Assembly (NCBI RefSeq): GCF_019711315.1
Contig: NZ_CP081294.1
Coordinates: 1,302,001-1,366,000 of the forward strand
Source of the DNA: Qipengyuania gelatinilytica
GTDB lineage: Bacteria; Pseudomonadota; Alphaproteobacteria; Sphingomonadales; Sphingomonadaceae
Direction: 5' to 3'
Length of the DNA: 64,000 nt
The notes beneath the pieces were generated by a model. It made no database searches, had not been told where the DNA came from, and was given only the letters and a program-made list of their open reading frames with translations. Position 1 is the first letter of the stretch. Every line of letters begins with the position of its first letter. This document shows positions 1 to 7,885 of the stretch, piece after piece. The position numbers and the translations under genes are program-made.

Positions 1-259
1 ACTGGTCGGGAACGGTCGGCATGGCAGCCACCGGACCCTGGTCGAGGCCGCCGGCAGCCGGCGTGGTACGGACGTGGAGGTACGGCACCCAGACTTCGCC
101 GTAATCGGCCTGCTGGTACCATACGTCGAGCACGTCGTAGCTGGCCCAGCTGTCGTCGGGCTCTTTGAGGCGGATGCCTTCGCCAATGCGCGGCACCGCC
201 ATCGCCTTGATGCGAAACTGCGTCTGGTGCGTCTCGTTCTGGACTTCGATTTCGATCAC
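1..259 (-). CDS. Hypothetical protein, N-terminal part (3' end beyond the window)
   Basis: An open frame on the minus strand runs from a GTG at 259 off the left edge, giving about 86 visible residues beginning (M)IEIEVQNETHQTQ. The upstream in-frame TGA lies about 13 codons earlier with no ATG between, so GTG is the only reasonable start, preceded by a weak GGAAAA. The visible part is acidic, has no signal peptide or membrane segment, and contains a tryptophan/tyrosine-rich stretch (SYDVLDVWYQQADYGEVW). I do not recognise the family. Coding is supported by the codon-position pattern and by uninterrupted length, not by homology. Confidence 0.55.
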   Translation of the reverse strand, partial: MIEIEVQNETHQTQFRIKAMAVPRIGEGIRLKEPDDSWASYDVLDVWYQQADYGEVWVPYLHVRTTPAAGGLDQGPVAAMPTVPDQ

Positions 260-339
260 GTCATTTTCCGGCTCAGCGGAGCTTTCGCCCCCGATTCACT
301 CGCGTTTATGACAGACAGGTGTTGCGATCGTTTTAACGA

Positions 340-445
340 TGACGTCACGAAGTCTGCATCACCGGTGCCTTTCTACACAAACCGCAGAATTTCAAGCGTT
401 TCGGGTGATGGTTTGCGTCGCGGCGGCTGGAAAAAGTGACGTCAC
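340..445. repeat. Two copies of the palindrome TGACGTCAC in a gene-free gap
   Basis: The 220-bp gap between the two leftmost minus-strand genes (260-479) holds TGACGTCAC at 340-348 and the perfect 10-bp palindrome GTGACGTCAC at 436-445. They share the TGACGTCA core and are 97 bp apart. This is the upstream region of the partial gene starting at 259, so the pair could be an operator for it. No regulator can be named. Confidence 0.35.
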
Positions 446-479
446 CCTGGCGCTTTTGGCGCGTTTTCGAAGGGCCACT

Positions 480-800
480 TTAACCATCTTTGGTATCAGC
501 GCCGGCATAAGGCGTGTTCTTGAGAAGGTGGCGGTTGTAGTCGGGCGCGCCGTCGTCCCACCATACCGGTCCGCGCTCTCCAAGGGCGACTTTCGCAGCG
601 TGCACGCGTGATCGCGCGGCCTTCTGCGCAGTCTTGTCGCCTTGCTTCATGGCCGAGCCCACGGCGCGGCGGGCATCCATCAGCTCGCCGACCAACCGTT
701 CGCGTTCGGCGGGGTCGAGATCGGGATTACTGGTACGCCACAGGCGGCCGCGTACGATGATGTAGCGGCCGTCGGGCGTCTTTTCCGCTGGATCGCTCAG
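480..800 (-). CDS. Small hypothetical protein (about 106 aa), coupled to the HxlR gene
   Basis: The frame continues directly from the HxlR-type regulator gene and overlaps its TGA (799-797). It reads SDPAEKTPDGRYIIVRGRLW from there to a stop at 480. The residues are charged and alanine/arginine-rich in the middle, with a WWDDGAPDYN motif near the C terminus. No ATG, GTG or TTG lies in frame near the junction. The best candidate start is a CTG at 800 that overlaps the regulator stop (CTGA), with an AAGG about 14 bases upstream. Cytoplasmic, function unknown. Its tight coupling suggests co-transcription with the regulator. Confidence 0.6.
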   Translation of the reverse strand: MSDPAEKTPDGRYIIVRGRLWRTSNPDLDPAERERLVGELMDARRAVGSAMKQGDKTAQKAARSRVHAAKVALGERGPVWWDDGAPDYNRHLLKNTPYAGADTKDG

Positions 801-1351
801 GCGGCGTCGCGTGCCTTGCGCAGCGCTTCGAGGTCGACGACCGAGCCATTGCCCAGCGCATCGCCCGGCTCGGCCTTGGTGCCGTCGGCACGGATGCCGA
901 GATTGCTGCGCTCTACCAGGTGCAAGTCCTGCGGGCCGAGGATACGGCCGTCGTGGCTGAGGATCGAGGTCGGGCCGATCGGCAAGCGATCGCGCTCGTC
1001 GACGAGAACCGGGTTCTCGATGACTTCCTGCCCGTATTTCTGGCCCCACTGGCGCAGGGCGACCATGGTGGGAAGCAGGTCGAAACCCTTTTCGGTCAGG
1101 CGATATTCGATCTTGCGCCGATCGTCGGGGCAGGGATCGCGGCGCAGGATGCCGTGTTCGACCAGCTTGGCGAGCCGGTTCGACAGGATATTGCGCGCGA
1201 TGCCGAGTTCGCTGAGGAATTCCTCGAAGTGGTGCAGCCCGTTGAAGCTGGCGCGCAGGATCATGAAGCTCCAGCGTTCGCCCATGACTTCAAGAGCCTG
1301 CGGCAGCCCGCATTCGGTCAGTTCGCGCAAAGGTTCGCGGATATCGCCCAT
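797..1351 (-). CDS. HxlR-family winged-helix transcriptional regulator
   Basis: The 184-residue product has the HxlR layout. After a short N-terminal arm come ALEVMGERWSFMILRASF (helix 1), then FEEFLSELGIARNILSNRLAKL (recognition helix), and HGILRRDP with REIEYRLT-like wing residues, all within roughly residues 15-95. The C-terminal 85 residues are an extra domain not found in the shortest HxlR members. The start ATG at 1351 has GAGGA about 10 bases upstream. The gene is divergent from the exported CC_3452-like protein at 1541, and the shared gap contains several inverted repeats. Autoregulation and control of that neighbour are inferred. The signal it senses is unknown. Confidence 0.85.
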   Translation of the reverse strand: MGDIREPLRELTECGLPQALEVMGERWSFMILRASFNGLHHFEEFLSELGIARNILSNRLAKLVEHGILRRDPCPDDRRKIEYRLTEKGFDLLPTMVALRQWGQKYGQEVIENPVLVDERDRLPIGPTSILSHDGRILGPQDLHLVERSNLGIRADGTKAEPGDALGNGSVVDLEALRKARDAA

Positions 1352-1420
1352 AAATTTCAGTCCTCTTCCGGAAACCTATCTAGCCGATTTTCGGCTGCTG
1401 CCAAATTTTTTGCAAAAAAG

Positions 1421-1470
1421 GGTTGTGGAATGCAACCTATATAAGTAGGTAGCGATTCGCAACCAGTTGC
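1421..1470. promoter_or_regulatory. Inverted repeats between the HxlR gene and the CC_3452-like gene
   Basis: The divergent intergenic region carries GGTTG-N7-CAACC at 1421-1437 and the compact dyad GCAACCAGTTGC at 1459-1470. Both are built from the same GCAAC/GTTGC half-site. Winged-helix regulators of the HxlR family commonly bind such dyads near their own genes, so this is a plausible operator. Binding is inference. Confidence 0.4.
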
Positions 1471-1540
1471 AAAGAGAAACCTAAATTGCTCTTTTCGCAA
1501 GTGGTGTTGTAAAAATTGCACCAACCGAAAGGTATGATCG

Positions 1541-1882
1541 ATGACCCTCTCCCTCTCCCTCCGCGCAAAGCTCGGCGTCCTTGGCGCTGCCCTCGCCTAC
1601 ACCACCGTCGGTTTCGGCACGCTGACGATGCCCACCGTTGCAGAAGCACGCGATACAGAGCCGTTCTACACCGCACAGCTGGCAGCTCCGGCTGAAGAAA
1701 CCACCGTCATCGCTGGCGGCGTCGCCTGGAAGTGCCAGGCTACGACCTGTGTCGCCGGCAAGGGCACCTCGCGTCCGATGCGCATGTGCCGCGAACTCCA
1801 GCGCGACCTCGGCGAAGTCGTCGCCTTCACCGCGAAGGGTGAAGCGCTGGAAGAAGCCAAGCTGGAAAAGTGCAACCGCTGA
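1541..1882 (+). CDS. CC_3452-family exported protein with four conserved cysteines
   Basis: A 113-residue protein with an N-terminal signal sequence (about residues 1-35; hydrophobic LGVLGAALAYTTVGFGTL then VAEA). The mature part contains AWKCQATTCVAG, then RPMRMC and a terminal EKCN, giving four cysteines likely to form two periplasmic disulfides. This spacing fits the small CC_3452 family of alphaproteobacteria, whose function is unknown. The start at 1541 is chosen for the GAAAGG eight bases upstream; a nearby ATG at 1534 is out of frame. It faces the HxlR regulator and is followed directly by a strong terminator, so it is monocistronic. Confidence 0.75.
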   Translation: MTLSLSLRAKLGVLGAALAYTTVGFGTLTMPTVAEARDTEPFYTAQLAAPAEETTVIAGGVAWKCQATTCVAGKGTSRPMRMCRELQRDLGEVVAFTAKGEALEEAKLEKCNR

Positions 1883-1931
1883 GCGGTTGACGACCCGATC
1901 CCCCACCCCCTCTCCATCAGGGTGGACCCTC

Positions 1932-1962
1932 AAGCCCCGGCGCGACCCGCCGGGGCTTTTTT
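1932..1962 (+). terminator. Rho-independent terminator after the CC_3452-like gene
   Basis: An 11-bp stem (AAGCCCCGGCG paired with CGCCGGGGCTT) closes on a five-base loop and runs into a T tract on the plus strand, 50 bp after the stop codon. There is no T tract in the opposite direction. Confidence 0.85.
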
Positions 1963-1970
1963 GTCGTGCG

Positions 1971-2585
1971 TCAGATGAGGCCCCGCGCGGCAAGATCGCT
2001 TTCGAGCGATGCAGCCTCGGTGAAATGGTGCACCTGCCAGCCGCAGCCCCGCGCAGCTTCGATATTGGCCGCATTATCGTCGATGAAGAGCATGGCTTCG
2101 GGCGCGTGGCCGAAACGCTCGGCCGACAGGCTGAAGATCGCCGGATCGGGCTTTGCGATCCGCTCCTCGCCCGACACGACGATATCGCGGAAGCGGTCGA
2201 AGATGCGCTCGTGCGGACGGAAACCGGCCCAGAATTCCGCCCCGAAATTGGTGATCGCAAACAGCGGCACGCCGCGTTCGTCCAGCCGTTCGACCAGCGC
2301 GTGACTGCCCTCTACCGGCCCGGGAATGGTCTCGTTGAAGCGGGTGGCATAGGCGCGGATTTCCTCGGCATAGTCGGGAAAGAGCGCGATCCGTTCGGGC
2401 ACCATCTGCGAGAGCGGACGGCCCGCATCGTGCAGGAAGTGCCATTCCTCGGTCACCACCTCACCCAGCACTTTCTCAAGGCGGGCGGGATCGTCGATCA
2501 TCTTTTCGAACAGGGCAGACAGCTGCCACTGATAGAGCACGCGCCCCACATCGAAGACCACTGCATCGACCGGCATATTCGTCAT
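1971..2585 (-). CDS. HAD-superfamily hydrolase (HAD-IA type)
   Basis: The product (204 aa from the ATG at 2585) shows the HAD core motifs in order. Motif I is VVFDVGRVL with nucleophile Asp12, motif II is AITNFG, motif III is IAKPDP with the lysine, and motif IV is FIDDN. The region between motifs I and II is an all-helical cap of type C1. Motif I has Gly where many phosphatases have a second Asp, as in the epoxide-hydrolase-N-terminal-like HAD group. The substrate, perhaps a small phosphate ester, cannot be told. Cytoplasmic. An ATG six codons further upstream is possible but has no better ribosome site. Confidence 0.8.
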   Translation of the reverse strand: MTNMPVDAVVFDVGRVLYQWQLSALFEKMIDDPARLEKVLGEVVTEEWHFLHDAGRPLSQMVPERIALFPDYAEEIRAYATRFNETIPGPVEGSHALVERLDERGVPLFAITNFGAEFWAGFRPHERIFDRFRDIVVSGEERIAKPDPAIFSLSAERFGHAPEAMLFIDDNAANIEAARGCGWQVHHFTEAASLESDLAARGLI

Positions 2586-2606
2586 CGCTGAATCCCCAAA
2601 CACGAA

Positions 2607-2668
2607 CGGCCCGCACTCCTTGCGGAGCCGGGCCGGTCGATAGACAATCGCGGAAGAAGCCTTCCGCG
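2607..2668 (-). terminator. Two hairpins downstream of rpmJ
   Basis: After the rpmJ stop the minus strand can form an 8-bp stem with a 4-base loop (CGCGGAAG/CTTCCGCG, 2649-2668). Closer to the HAD gene is a longer interrupted hairpin (CGGCCCG...CGGGCCG, 2607-2635). Neither has a good T tract, so termination is likely but not certain. Confidence 0.4.
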
Positions 2669-2678
2669 CAGCCGAAGC

Positions 2679-2804
2679 TTAGCCCTGGCGGGCCTTGAAG
2701 CGACGGTTGGTCTTGTTGATGACGTAGGTGCGGCCGCGACGACGGATCACGCGGCAATCGCGGTGACGGCTCTTGAGCGACTTGAGGCTGTTGCGGATCT
2801 TCAT
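2679..2804 (-). CDS. rpmJ: 50S ribosomal protein L36
   Basis: A 41-residue, very basic protein: [14 protein letters not shown] at the start, then [15 protein letters not shown] and FKARQG at the end. This matches ribosomal protein L36 in length and sequence. Only one cysteine is present, so this is the zinc-free (C-minus) form rather than the zinc-ribbon form. It is a component of the large ribosomal subunit near the peptidyl-transferase region. The start at 2804 is fixed by family length; the frame is open another 20 codons upstream but these are not L36-like. Monocistronic, as is usual for this form in alphaproteobacteria. Confidence 0.95.
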   Translation of the reverse strand: MKIRNSLKSLKSRHRDCRVIRRRGRTYVINKTNRRFKARQG

Positions 2805-2895
2805 CGTTTCTCTCTGATCAAATAAATACGCGCCGGAGATGGTGCCCCGACGCGCCGATTTCAAGCGCGCCCGTTAGCGAGCGTGGTGATTCTGG

Positions 2896-3909
2896 TCAAG
2901 CATTTCCCCGAATTTCGGAGAGTTTGCGTTCCCATTGCAACGCATGGCTGATGATTTCGCCCAGATCGTCGTGTTTCGGCTGCCACGGCACGGTGGCGCG
3001 GATGCGGCTCGGGTCCGACACGAGTTCTGCCGGATCACCCGCACGGCGCGGCTCCATCCGGCGTTCGATCTTGGTGTTGGTCACGCGGTCGACGGCATCG
3101 AGCACTTCGAGCACCGAGAAGCCCTTCCCATAGCCGCAGTTCATAGTGAGCGAGCGATCGCCCTGCTCGATCAGCGCCTCGAGCGCGAGCAGGTGGGCAT
3201 TCGCCAGGTCGCTGACGTGGATATAGTCGCGCACGCCGGTGCCGTCGGGCGTATCGTAATCGGTACCGAAGACCGACACGCCGTCACGTTTGCCGGTTGC
3301 CGCCTCGCAGGCGACCTTGATCAGATGCGTCGCGCCCGCGGTCGACTGGCCGCTGCGCGCCTGCGGATCGGCGCCCGCCACGTTGAAGTACCTGAGCGCA
3401 CAGAAGTTGAAGCCATGCGCCGCGCTCGCATCGGCAAGCATCTGCTCGGTCATCAGTTTCGACCAGCCATAAGGATTGATCGGGCTCTTGGGCGAATCTT
3501 CCGAAATCGGCGAGCTTTCGGGTATGCCATAGGTCGCTGCCGTGCTGGAGAAGATGAAATGCGCCACCCCGCCTTTTACCGCCGCCTCGATCAGCGCGCG
3601 GCTCTTCACCGTGTTGTTCTCGTAATAGGCGAGCGGCTGCTCGACCGATTCGGGCACGATGATGGAACCTGCAAAATGCATGATCGCCCTGGTGCCCTGC
3701 TCGGCGAAGATGCGCGCGAGCAGGTCGGCATCGGCAATGTCGCCTTTATAAAGGGGAACGCCATCGGGAATGGCGAATTCGAAGCCGGTCGAAAGGTTGT
3801 CGATGACCGCCACCGGCCAGCCTGCATCCTTCAGCGCAAGCACCGCGTGGCTTCCGATATACCCCGCCCCGCCGGTAACCAGCACGGGCACTTTTGTGTC
3901 CTGTTCCAT
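2896..3909 (-). CDS. galE: UDP-glucose 4-epimerase
   Basis: A 337-residue extended short-chain dehydrogenase that interconverts UDP-glucose and UDP-galactose with bound NAD, feeding surface polysaccharide synthesis. The NAD motif GGAGYIG sits at residues 13-19. The catalytic triad elements are SST at 121-123 and Y147-GWS-K151. The sugar-binding half includes FNVAGADP and the GVRDYIHVSDLANAH segment. Length and every landmark fit GalE. The frame is open for 95 more codons upstream, but ATG 3909 places the Rossmann strand correctly near the N terminus. It stands divergent from the DUF4136 gene at 4046. Confidence 0.93.
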   Translation of the reverse strand: MEQDTKVPVLVTGGAGYIGSHAVLALKDAGWPVAVIDNLSTGFEFAIPDGVPLYKGDIADADLLARIFAEQGTRAIMHFAGSIIVPESVEQPLAYYENNTVKSRALIEAAVKGGVAHFIFSSTAATYGIPESSPISEDSPKSPINPYGWSKLMTEQMLADASAAHGFNFCALRYFNVAGADPQARSGQSTAGATHLIKVACEAATGKRDGVSVFGTDYDTPDGTGVRDYIHVSDLANAHLLALEALIEQGDRSLTMNCGYGKGFSVLEVLDAVDRVTNTKIERRMEPRRAGDPAELVSDPSRIRATVPWQPKHDDLGEIISHALQWERKLSEIRGNA

Positions 3910-4045
3910 GGCAGCGACGCCTAGCATACGATTTGGTAAGGGCAATTGCCTAAGAGGCCGCCCGCATGCCTTGCGGAGCCTTGCGCGCGCCCGAGCGTTC
4001 AATGGGACACACCCGCCAGATCCGCATCGCATGAAAGGTCGCATC

Positions 4046-4654
4046 ATGAAGCTCAAAACCCTCCTTCCCGCCGCCATGGCCTCGCTCGCACTCGCCGCCT
4101 GCGCGACTGCGCCCGGCCCGGTCGAGGTCACGCGTTTCGTGGCGCCTGAAACCGCCGGACAGCTCGCCCAGGGCACGGTCTTCGTCGCGAGCATGGACGG
4201 GCAGGACGACGACAGCCTGTTCCTCGCGCCCTACAAGGCGGCCGTAGCGGCAGAGCTCGTTCGCCTCGGCTATACCGAGAGCGACCGCGAGAGCGCCGAC
4301 CAGATCGCGACCGTCAGCCTCGAGAAATACGTGCTCGAAGCAGGTGGCGCGCGCCGTTCGCCGGTCAGCGTGGGCGTCGGTGGCAGCACCGGCACCTATG
4401 GCTCTGGCGTGGGTGTCGGCATCGGCATCAACCTTGGCGGCGGTGAACGCGACAAGGTCGGCACCGAACTGGCCGTGATGATCCGCGATGCCGCTACGTC
4501 CGCCAGCCTGTGGGAAGGCCGCGCGGACTTCCGAGTGAAAGATAATTCCCCCCTTGCGCAATCAACCGCCAACGCGCAGACGGTGGCCGCCGCGCTATTC
4601 AGCGATTTTCCCGGCAACAATGGCGAAACCATAGAAGTAGAGGTCTCCGAGTGA
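4046..4654 (+). CDS. DUF4136-family lipoprotein
   Basis: A 202-residue predicted lipoprotein. The signal peptide [19 protein letters not shown] ends in a lipobox with Cys19. The mature part has a glycine-rich stretch ([19 protein letters not shown], about residues 111-130) and ends with the conserved DFPGNNGET motif. The start at 4046 is supported by AAAGG eight bases upstream. The C terminus closely resembles that of the protein at 62520-63251 (DFPGNSGET), so the two are paralogs. Probably an envelope protein of unknown role. Its stop overlaps the start of the M14 peptidase gene (GTGA), implying translational coupling. Confidence 0.78.
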   Translation: MKLKTLLPAAMASLALAACATAPGPVEVTRFVAPETAGQLAQGTVFVASMDGQDDDSLFLAPYKAAVAAELVRLGYTESDRESADQIATVSLEKYVLEAGGARRSPVSVGVGGSTGTYGSGVGVGIGINLGGGERDKVGTELAVMIRDAATSASLWEGRADFRVKDNSPLAQSTANAQTVAAALFSDFPGNNGETIEVEVSE

Positions 4655-5790
4655 GCGATATCCGGATCGATTCAGCTTTCGACAGCGGCAACATCGAAGT
4701 CCTGTCGGTGGACGGCGCAACTGCGACGCTCGCCATTCCGCTGGATACGAACAGCGAGTTCAAGCAGTGGTTCCACTTCCGCGTCGCCGGCGCGAAGGGC
4801 CGCGAACTGGTGCTGAAGATCACGCAGCTTTCGGACAGCGCCTATCCCGATGGCTGGCCCGGCTATGACGCCTGCGTTTCCGAAGACCGCGACTACTGGG
4901 GCCGCGCCTCGTCCACTTACGACAAGGACGAACAGGGCGGCACGCTGACGATCCGCTACACGCCTGCCAGCGACATCGCCTGGTTCGCCTATTTCGCGCC
5001 CTATTCGATGGAGCGTCATCACGACCTCATCGCCGAGGCTGCCGCGTCGGAAGGCGTCGACCATGTCGCGCTCGGCAATACGCTCGACGGCCAGCCGATC
5101 GACTGCCTCGAAATGGGCGAAGGCAGCTTCAACGTATGGCTCTATGCGCGCCAGCATCCGGGCGAAACGCAGGCCGAATGGTGGATGGAAGGCGCGCTGG
5201 AAGTACTGACCGATCCTTCGGACAGCGTCGGTCGCAAGCTGCGCCAGAAGTGCCGCCTGCACATCGTGCCCAACTGCAATCCCGACGGCTCGCGCCGCGG
5301 GAACCTGCGCGTCAACGCCGCCGGTGCCAACCTCAACCGCGAGTGGGAAAACCCGACCGCAGAACGCAGCCCCGAAGTGCTCGCGATCCGCAACCACATG
5401 GACAAGACCGGCGTCGATTTCGCGATGGACGTCCATGGTGACGAGGCGATCCCCGTCAGCTTCCTTGCAGGCTACGAAGGCATTCCCTCGTGGACCGAAG
5501 AGCATGGCGAGCGCTACTACAGCTACGAGCGCATCCTCGACCGCCGCACGCCCGATTTCCAGACCGAGCAGGGTTACACCAAGGCCGCTCCGGGCAAGGC
5601 CAACCTCTCGATGAGTACGACGCAGGTCGCCGAACGTTTCGGCGCGACCTCGATGACGCTGGAGATGCCTTACAAGGACAACCACGCCGATCCCGAGCCC
5701 GAGCAGGGCTGGTCGCCCGAGCGTTGCAAGATGCTCGCCCGCGACTGCCTTGCGGCGCTGGTCGAATGGCTGGACGCGCAGGACGCCTGA
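4651..5790 (+). CDS. M14-family zinc carboxypeptidase, cytosolic-carboxypeptidase (CCP/Nna1-like) type
   Basis: A 379-residue protein with no signal peptide. The first 110 or so residues form the beta-rich N-terminal domain typical of CCP-type enzymes ([13 protein letters not shown]). The peptidase domain then shows the zinc pair in [12 protein letters not shown], the substrate-binding [16 protein letters not shown] and NLNREW segments, the third zinc ligand in MDVHGDEA and the catalytic Glu in TLEMPYK. All key residues are present, so it should be an active metallocarboxypeptidase. Bacterial substrates of this subgroup are not well known. It begins with GTG at 4651, overlapping the lipoprotein stop by four bases. 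Confidence 0.88.
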   Translation: MSDIRIDSAFDSGNIEVLSVDGATATLAIPLDTNSEFKQWFHFRVAGAKGRELVLKITQLSDSAYPDGWPGYDACVSEDRDYWGRASSTYDKDEQGGTLTIRYTPASDIAWFAYFAPYSMERHHDLIAEAAASEGVDHVALGNTLDGQPIDCLEMGEGSFNVWLYARQHPGETQAEWWMEGALEVLTDPSDSVGRKLRQKCRLHIVPNCNPDGSRRGNLRVNAAGANLNREWENPTAERSPEVLAIRNHMDKTGVDFAMDVHGDEAIPVSFLAGYEGIPSWTEEHGERYYSYERILDRRTPDFQTEQGYTKAAPGKANLSMSTTQVAERFGATSMTLEMPYKDNHADPEPEQGWSPERCKMLARDCLAALVEWLDAQDA

Positions 5791-5848
5791 GGCTGCTCAG
5801 CGCACGATCGGGCGAATATTGCCGCAAGAGAAAATTGGACGCATCAGC

Positions 5849-6694
5849 ATGAAAAATCGATGGATGTTGGCGTGCGCGCTTATTCCAGGAGCCGTGATGA
5901 TAGTGGCTGCGACAGGCGCAATGTCAACGCAGTCCGACTTGCTCTTGCCGGTCGATGCCGAGCCCGGGGTCCTCGAAGTCCGCAAGGGGGATTTCGTTTT
6001 GGATGGCATTCTCGTCGCGCCTGACCATGTGACATTGGATGAGACTCATACACTGCAGATCGGGGCATATGAGACTACTCTCGAAGCCGGAGTTCCGTTG
6101 AACGGGACGATACTGGACGGCGCCCTTGCCGAGGAGCTTGGCACCTCGCGCACCTTTTATTGTGAGGACTGGAAGACCGCGACAAAGGAACTGCGCAAAG
6201 CCTTCGGGAGTGCGTTGTTTTCCACGCCAGGAGGAAGCATTCGCCTGTGCCTGAACGATCGTGACGATGACGGCACATTTGATTTTGCGGTTCTCAACCC
6301 CAATCCGTTGCGATCGCCGTATATCACTGCAATCACGCCCATTCCCTTCTCGCAACGCGAGTATGCGGCGGGCGACAGAGCACGCGATGTCCGCGTCAAG
6401 ATCGATAAGATCGGCTCGAAAATCGTGAAATTCGACACGCGCATCATCCACCGCGAAAAAAGTGAAGAGGGCTACACGATCGAAGAATGGTATTTCTCCT
6501 TCGGCAAAGGCGATCCGGATGACGAAAAGTATATAAGCCGCCACTTCCAGGTTCGCGGCCCTTTCCCGCAGACTGTCGAGTTTCTAGGCTCAGAAATTCT
6601 GGTCCACTCCGTCGACAGAAAGCAAAAGACCGCGCGAATCGAAATTCTCTCAGGCTTCGAACCGCAAATGGTCAGACCCGGAATGGGCTCATAG
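5849..6694 (+). CDS. Hypothetical exported protein, 281 aa
   Basis: The protein starts MKNRWMLACALIPGAVMI, a convincing signal sequence, and the mature part is acidic with mixed beta character. Residues such as FYCEDWKTATKELRK and SIRLCLNDRDDDGTFDFA show a pair of cysteines and an Asp-rich DRDDDG motif that could bind calcium. I do not recognise the family. The start at 5849 is preferred because it places the signal sequence at the N terminus. It lies 58 bp after the M14 peptidase gene, and its stop abuts the convergent gene at 6695. Codon use looks slightly less GC-biased than the neighbours, which may hint at a more recent origin. Confidence 0.65.
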   Translation: MKNRWMLACALIPGAVMIVAATGAMSTQSDLLLPVDAEPGVLEVRKGDFVLDGILVAPDHVTLDETHTLQIGAYETTLEAGVPLNGTILDGALAEELGTSRTFYCEDWKTATKELRKAFGSALFSTPGGSIRLCLNDRDDDGTFDFAVLNPNPLRSPYITAITPIPFSQREYAAGDRARDVRVKIDKIGSKIVKFDTRIIHREKSEEGYTIEEWYFSFGKGDPDDEKYISRHFQVRGPFPQTVEFLGSEILVHSVDRKQKTARIEILSGFEPQMVRPGMGS

Positions 6695-6868
6695 TCAGCC
6701 GGCGAGGATCTTTTCAGCCACACTTTCGGGCGTGCCGGTAACCAGCAGCGGCTGGCCGCCCACGATGCCGACCAGCGTCTGGCCGTTTTCGCCCACACGC
6801 AGCCAGGCGACATTGCTTGCGACGACGAGGTAATTCCCGCCGCGCGAGTCGAGTTGAACGAACTTCAT
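6695..6868 (-). CDS. Small FlbD-like protein, 57 aa
   Basis: This short protein begins MKFVQLDSRGGNYLVVAS and ends PESVAEKILAG. Its layout is an N-terminal beta pair with VAWLRVGENGQT, then a strand and a short C-terminal helix. It resembles the fold of FlbD-like small proteins, but there are no flagellar genes in the window. A start at 6868 is chosen over one ten codons upstream because the extension is not protein-like. It is 64 bp downstream of cytidine deaminase on the same strand, so it may share that transcript. Function unknown. Confidence 0.6.
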   Translation of the reverse strand: MKFVQLDSRGGNYLVVASNVAWLRVGENGQTLVGIVGGQPLLVTGTPESVAEKILAG

Positions 6869-6932
6869 GCGAAGTACTCCGAGCGCAGATTGCGCCACGA
6901 AATCCAGCTACGCCCGAAACGTGAAGAAAGGC

Positions 6933-7337
6933 TTAGTCGAGGCTTGCGGGTCCGAAGGCGTCGGGCAGCAATTCGCTGAGTTTGACCCGTCGGACCTCGT
7001 TGGGACCGACACACAGGATCAGCGGATCGGTGCCGCCAAGCTGCGCCAGTTCGTTGAGCACTTGCCGGCAGCGGCCGCATGGCGTGATGGGCGCGTCACC
7101 CGGCCCGGTTACCGCCACGGCTTCCAGACCGCCGCGCACGCCATCGGCCATGGCCTTCGAGACCGCGACCGTCTCTGCACACAGCGCGAGGCCGTAGCTC
7201 GCATTCTCTATATTCGTCCCCGTGATCACGCTGCCATCGGCAAAGCGCAGCGCGCTGCCCACGGCAAAGTTCGAATAGGGCGAATAGGAGTTTTCGGCGG
7301 CGCCGCGTGCGGCAGCGATCAGCTCTTCGTCGGTCAT
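6933..7337 (-). CDS. cdd: Cytidine deaminase
   Basis: A 134-residue homotetrameric-type cytidine deaminase that converts cytidine and deoxycytidine to uridine forms for pyrimidine salvage. The zinc site is visible as C53-A-E55 and P86-C87-G-R-C90, with Glu55 as the proton shuttle. The N-terminal SPYSNFAVGSAL and GTNIENASYG substrate-binding segments are also present. Length matches the short bacterial class. The ATG at 7337 has a GAG-rich ribosome site (AGAGACGAG). The small FlbD-like gene follows on the same strand. Confidence 0.93.
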   Translation of the reverse strand: MTDEELIAAARGAAENSYSPYSNFAVGSALRFADGSVITGTNIENASYGLALCAETVAVSKAMADGVRGGLEAVAVTGPGDAPITPCGRCRQVLNELAQLGGTDPLILCVGPNEVRRVKLSELLPDAFGPASLD

Positions 7338-7347
7338 GCGCTCGTCT

Positions 7348-7851
7348 CTAAGGTTGATTGAAATACTCCAGCGAAACCTCCTTGGTTTCGACATTGCCGT
7401 CTTCGACTTCGTACAACGTGATCTCGCCCACCGTTGCTGAGATTTTTGTAATCGTGCCTTCGCTTGTTTGCTCGGTCTCTTTGATCCGCTCAAACTCGTA
7501 AACACCTTCGAATCGCTCGAGCTGCCCGCCAGCGAAATTGTGGCAATCGGCGGCTAGCGAGCCTCGATATGCGACGAGAATTTCATATCGACCGGGCACA
7601 ATGTTCTCAAGGGTCACCGTGCGCCCTGCCTCGACAAACACGGTCCTAAGCTGTGCGCTATCGATGCCCCTCAGCCTGACAAAAGCAAACCCCGAGTTGT
7701 CGTTTTTGACGACTAGGCGCGGCATCATTTCCTCTGAAGGGAGCACGACCTCAAGCTCGTCTCCATGCGAAAAGGTGCGAATACAAGTGCCCGCGTCTTG
7801 CGGATGCGCCTGTATTCCCGCCAAAGCGGCCAAAAAAGCGAAAATCTTCAA
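7348..7851 (-). CDS. Hypothetical exported protein, 167 aa
   Basis: A TTG at 7851 preceded by GGGGGA at a good distance gives (M)KIFAFLAALAGIQAHPQDAG, a short signal peptide. A TTG five codons further upstream is the alternative. The mature domain is about 145 residues, beta-rich (PRLVVKNDNSGFAFVRLRG, TVTLENIVPGRYEILVAY) with two cysteines (TCIR, DCHNF) that could form a disulfide. The arrangement resembles a small immunoglobulin-like or carbohydrate-binding beta sandwich, but no family is recognised. It lies ten bases upstream of cdd on the same strand and is probably co-transcribed with it. Confidence 0.6.
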   Translation of the reverse strand: MKIFAFLAALAGIQAHPQDAGTCIRTFSHGDELEVVLPSEEMMPRLVVKNDNSGFAFVRLRGIDSAQLRTVFVEAGRTVTLENIVPGRYEILVAYRGSLAADCHNFAGGQLERFEGVYEFERIKETEQTSEGTITKISATVGEITLYEVEDGNVETKEVSLEYFNQP

Positions 7852-7885
7852 GATGTTCCCCCGCAAAACTTGCTAGTGAGAGTCT

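Noticed and set aside
480-1049. A 189-codon frame covering both the small gene and part of the HxlR gene
   Set aside because: The first 80 or so residues are an out-of-frame shadow of the HxlR coding region; only the part after 800 is protein-like.
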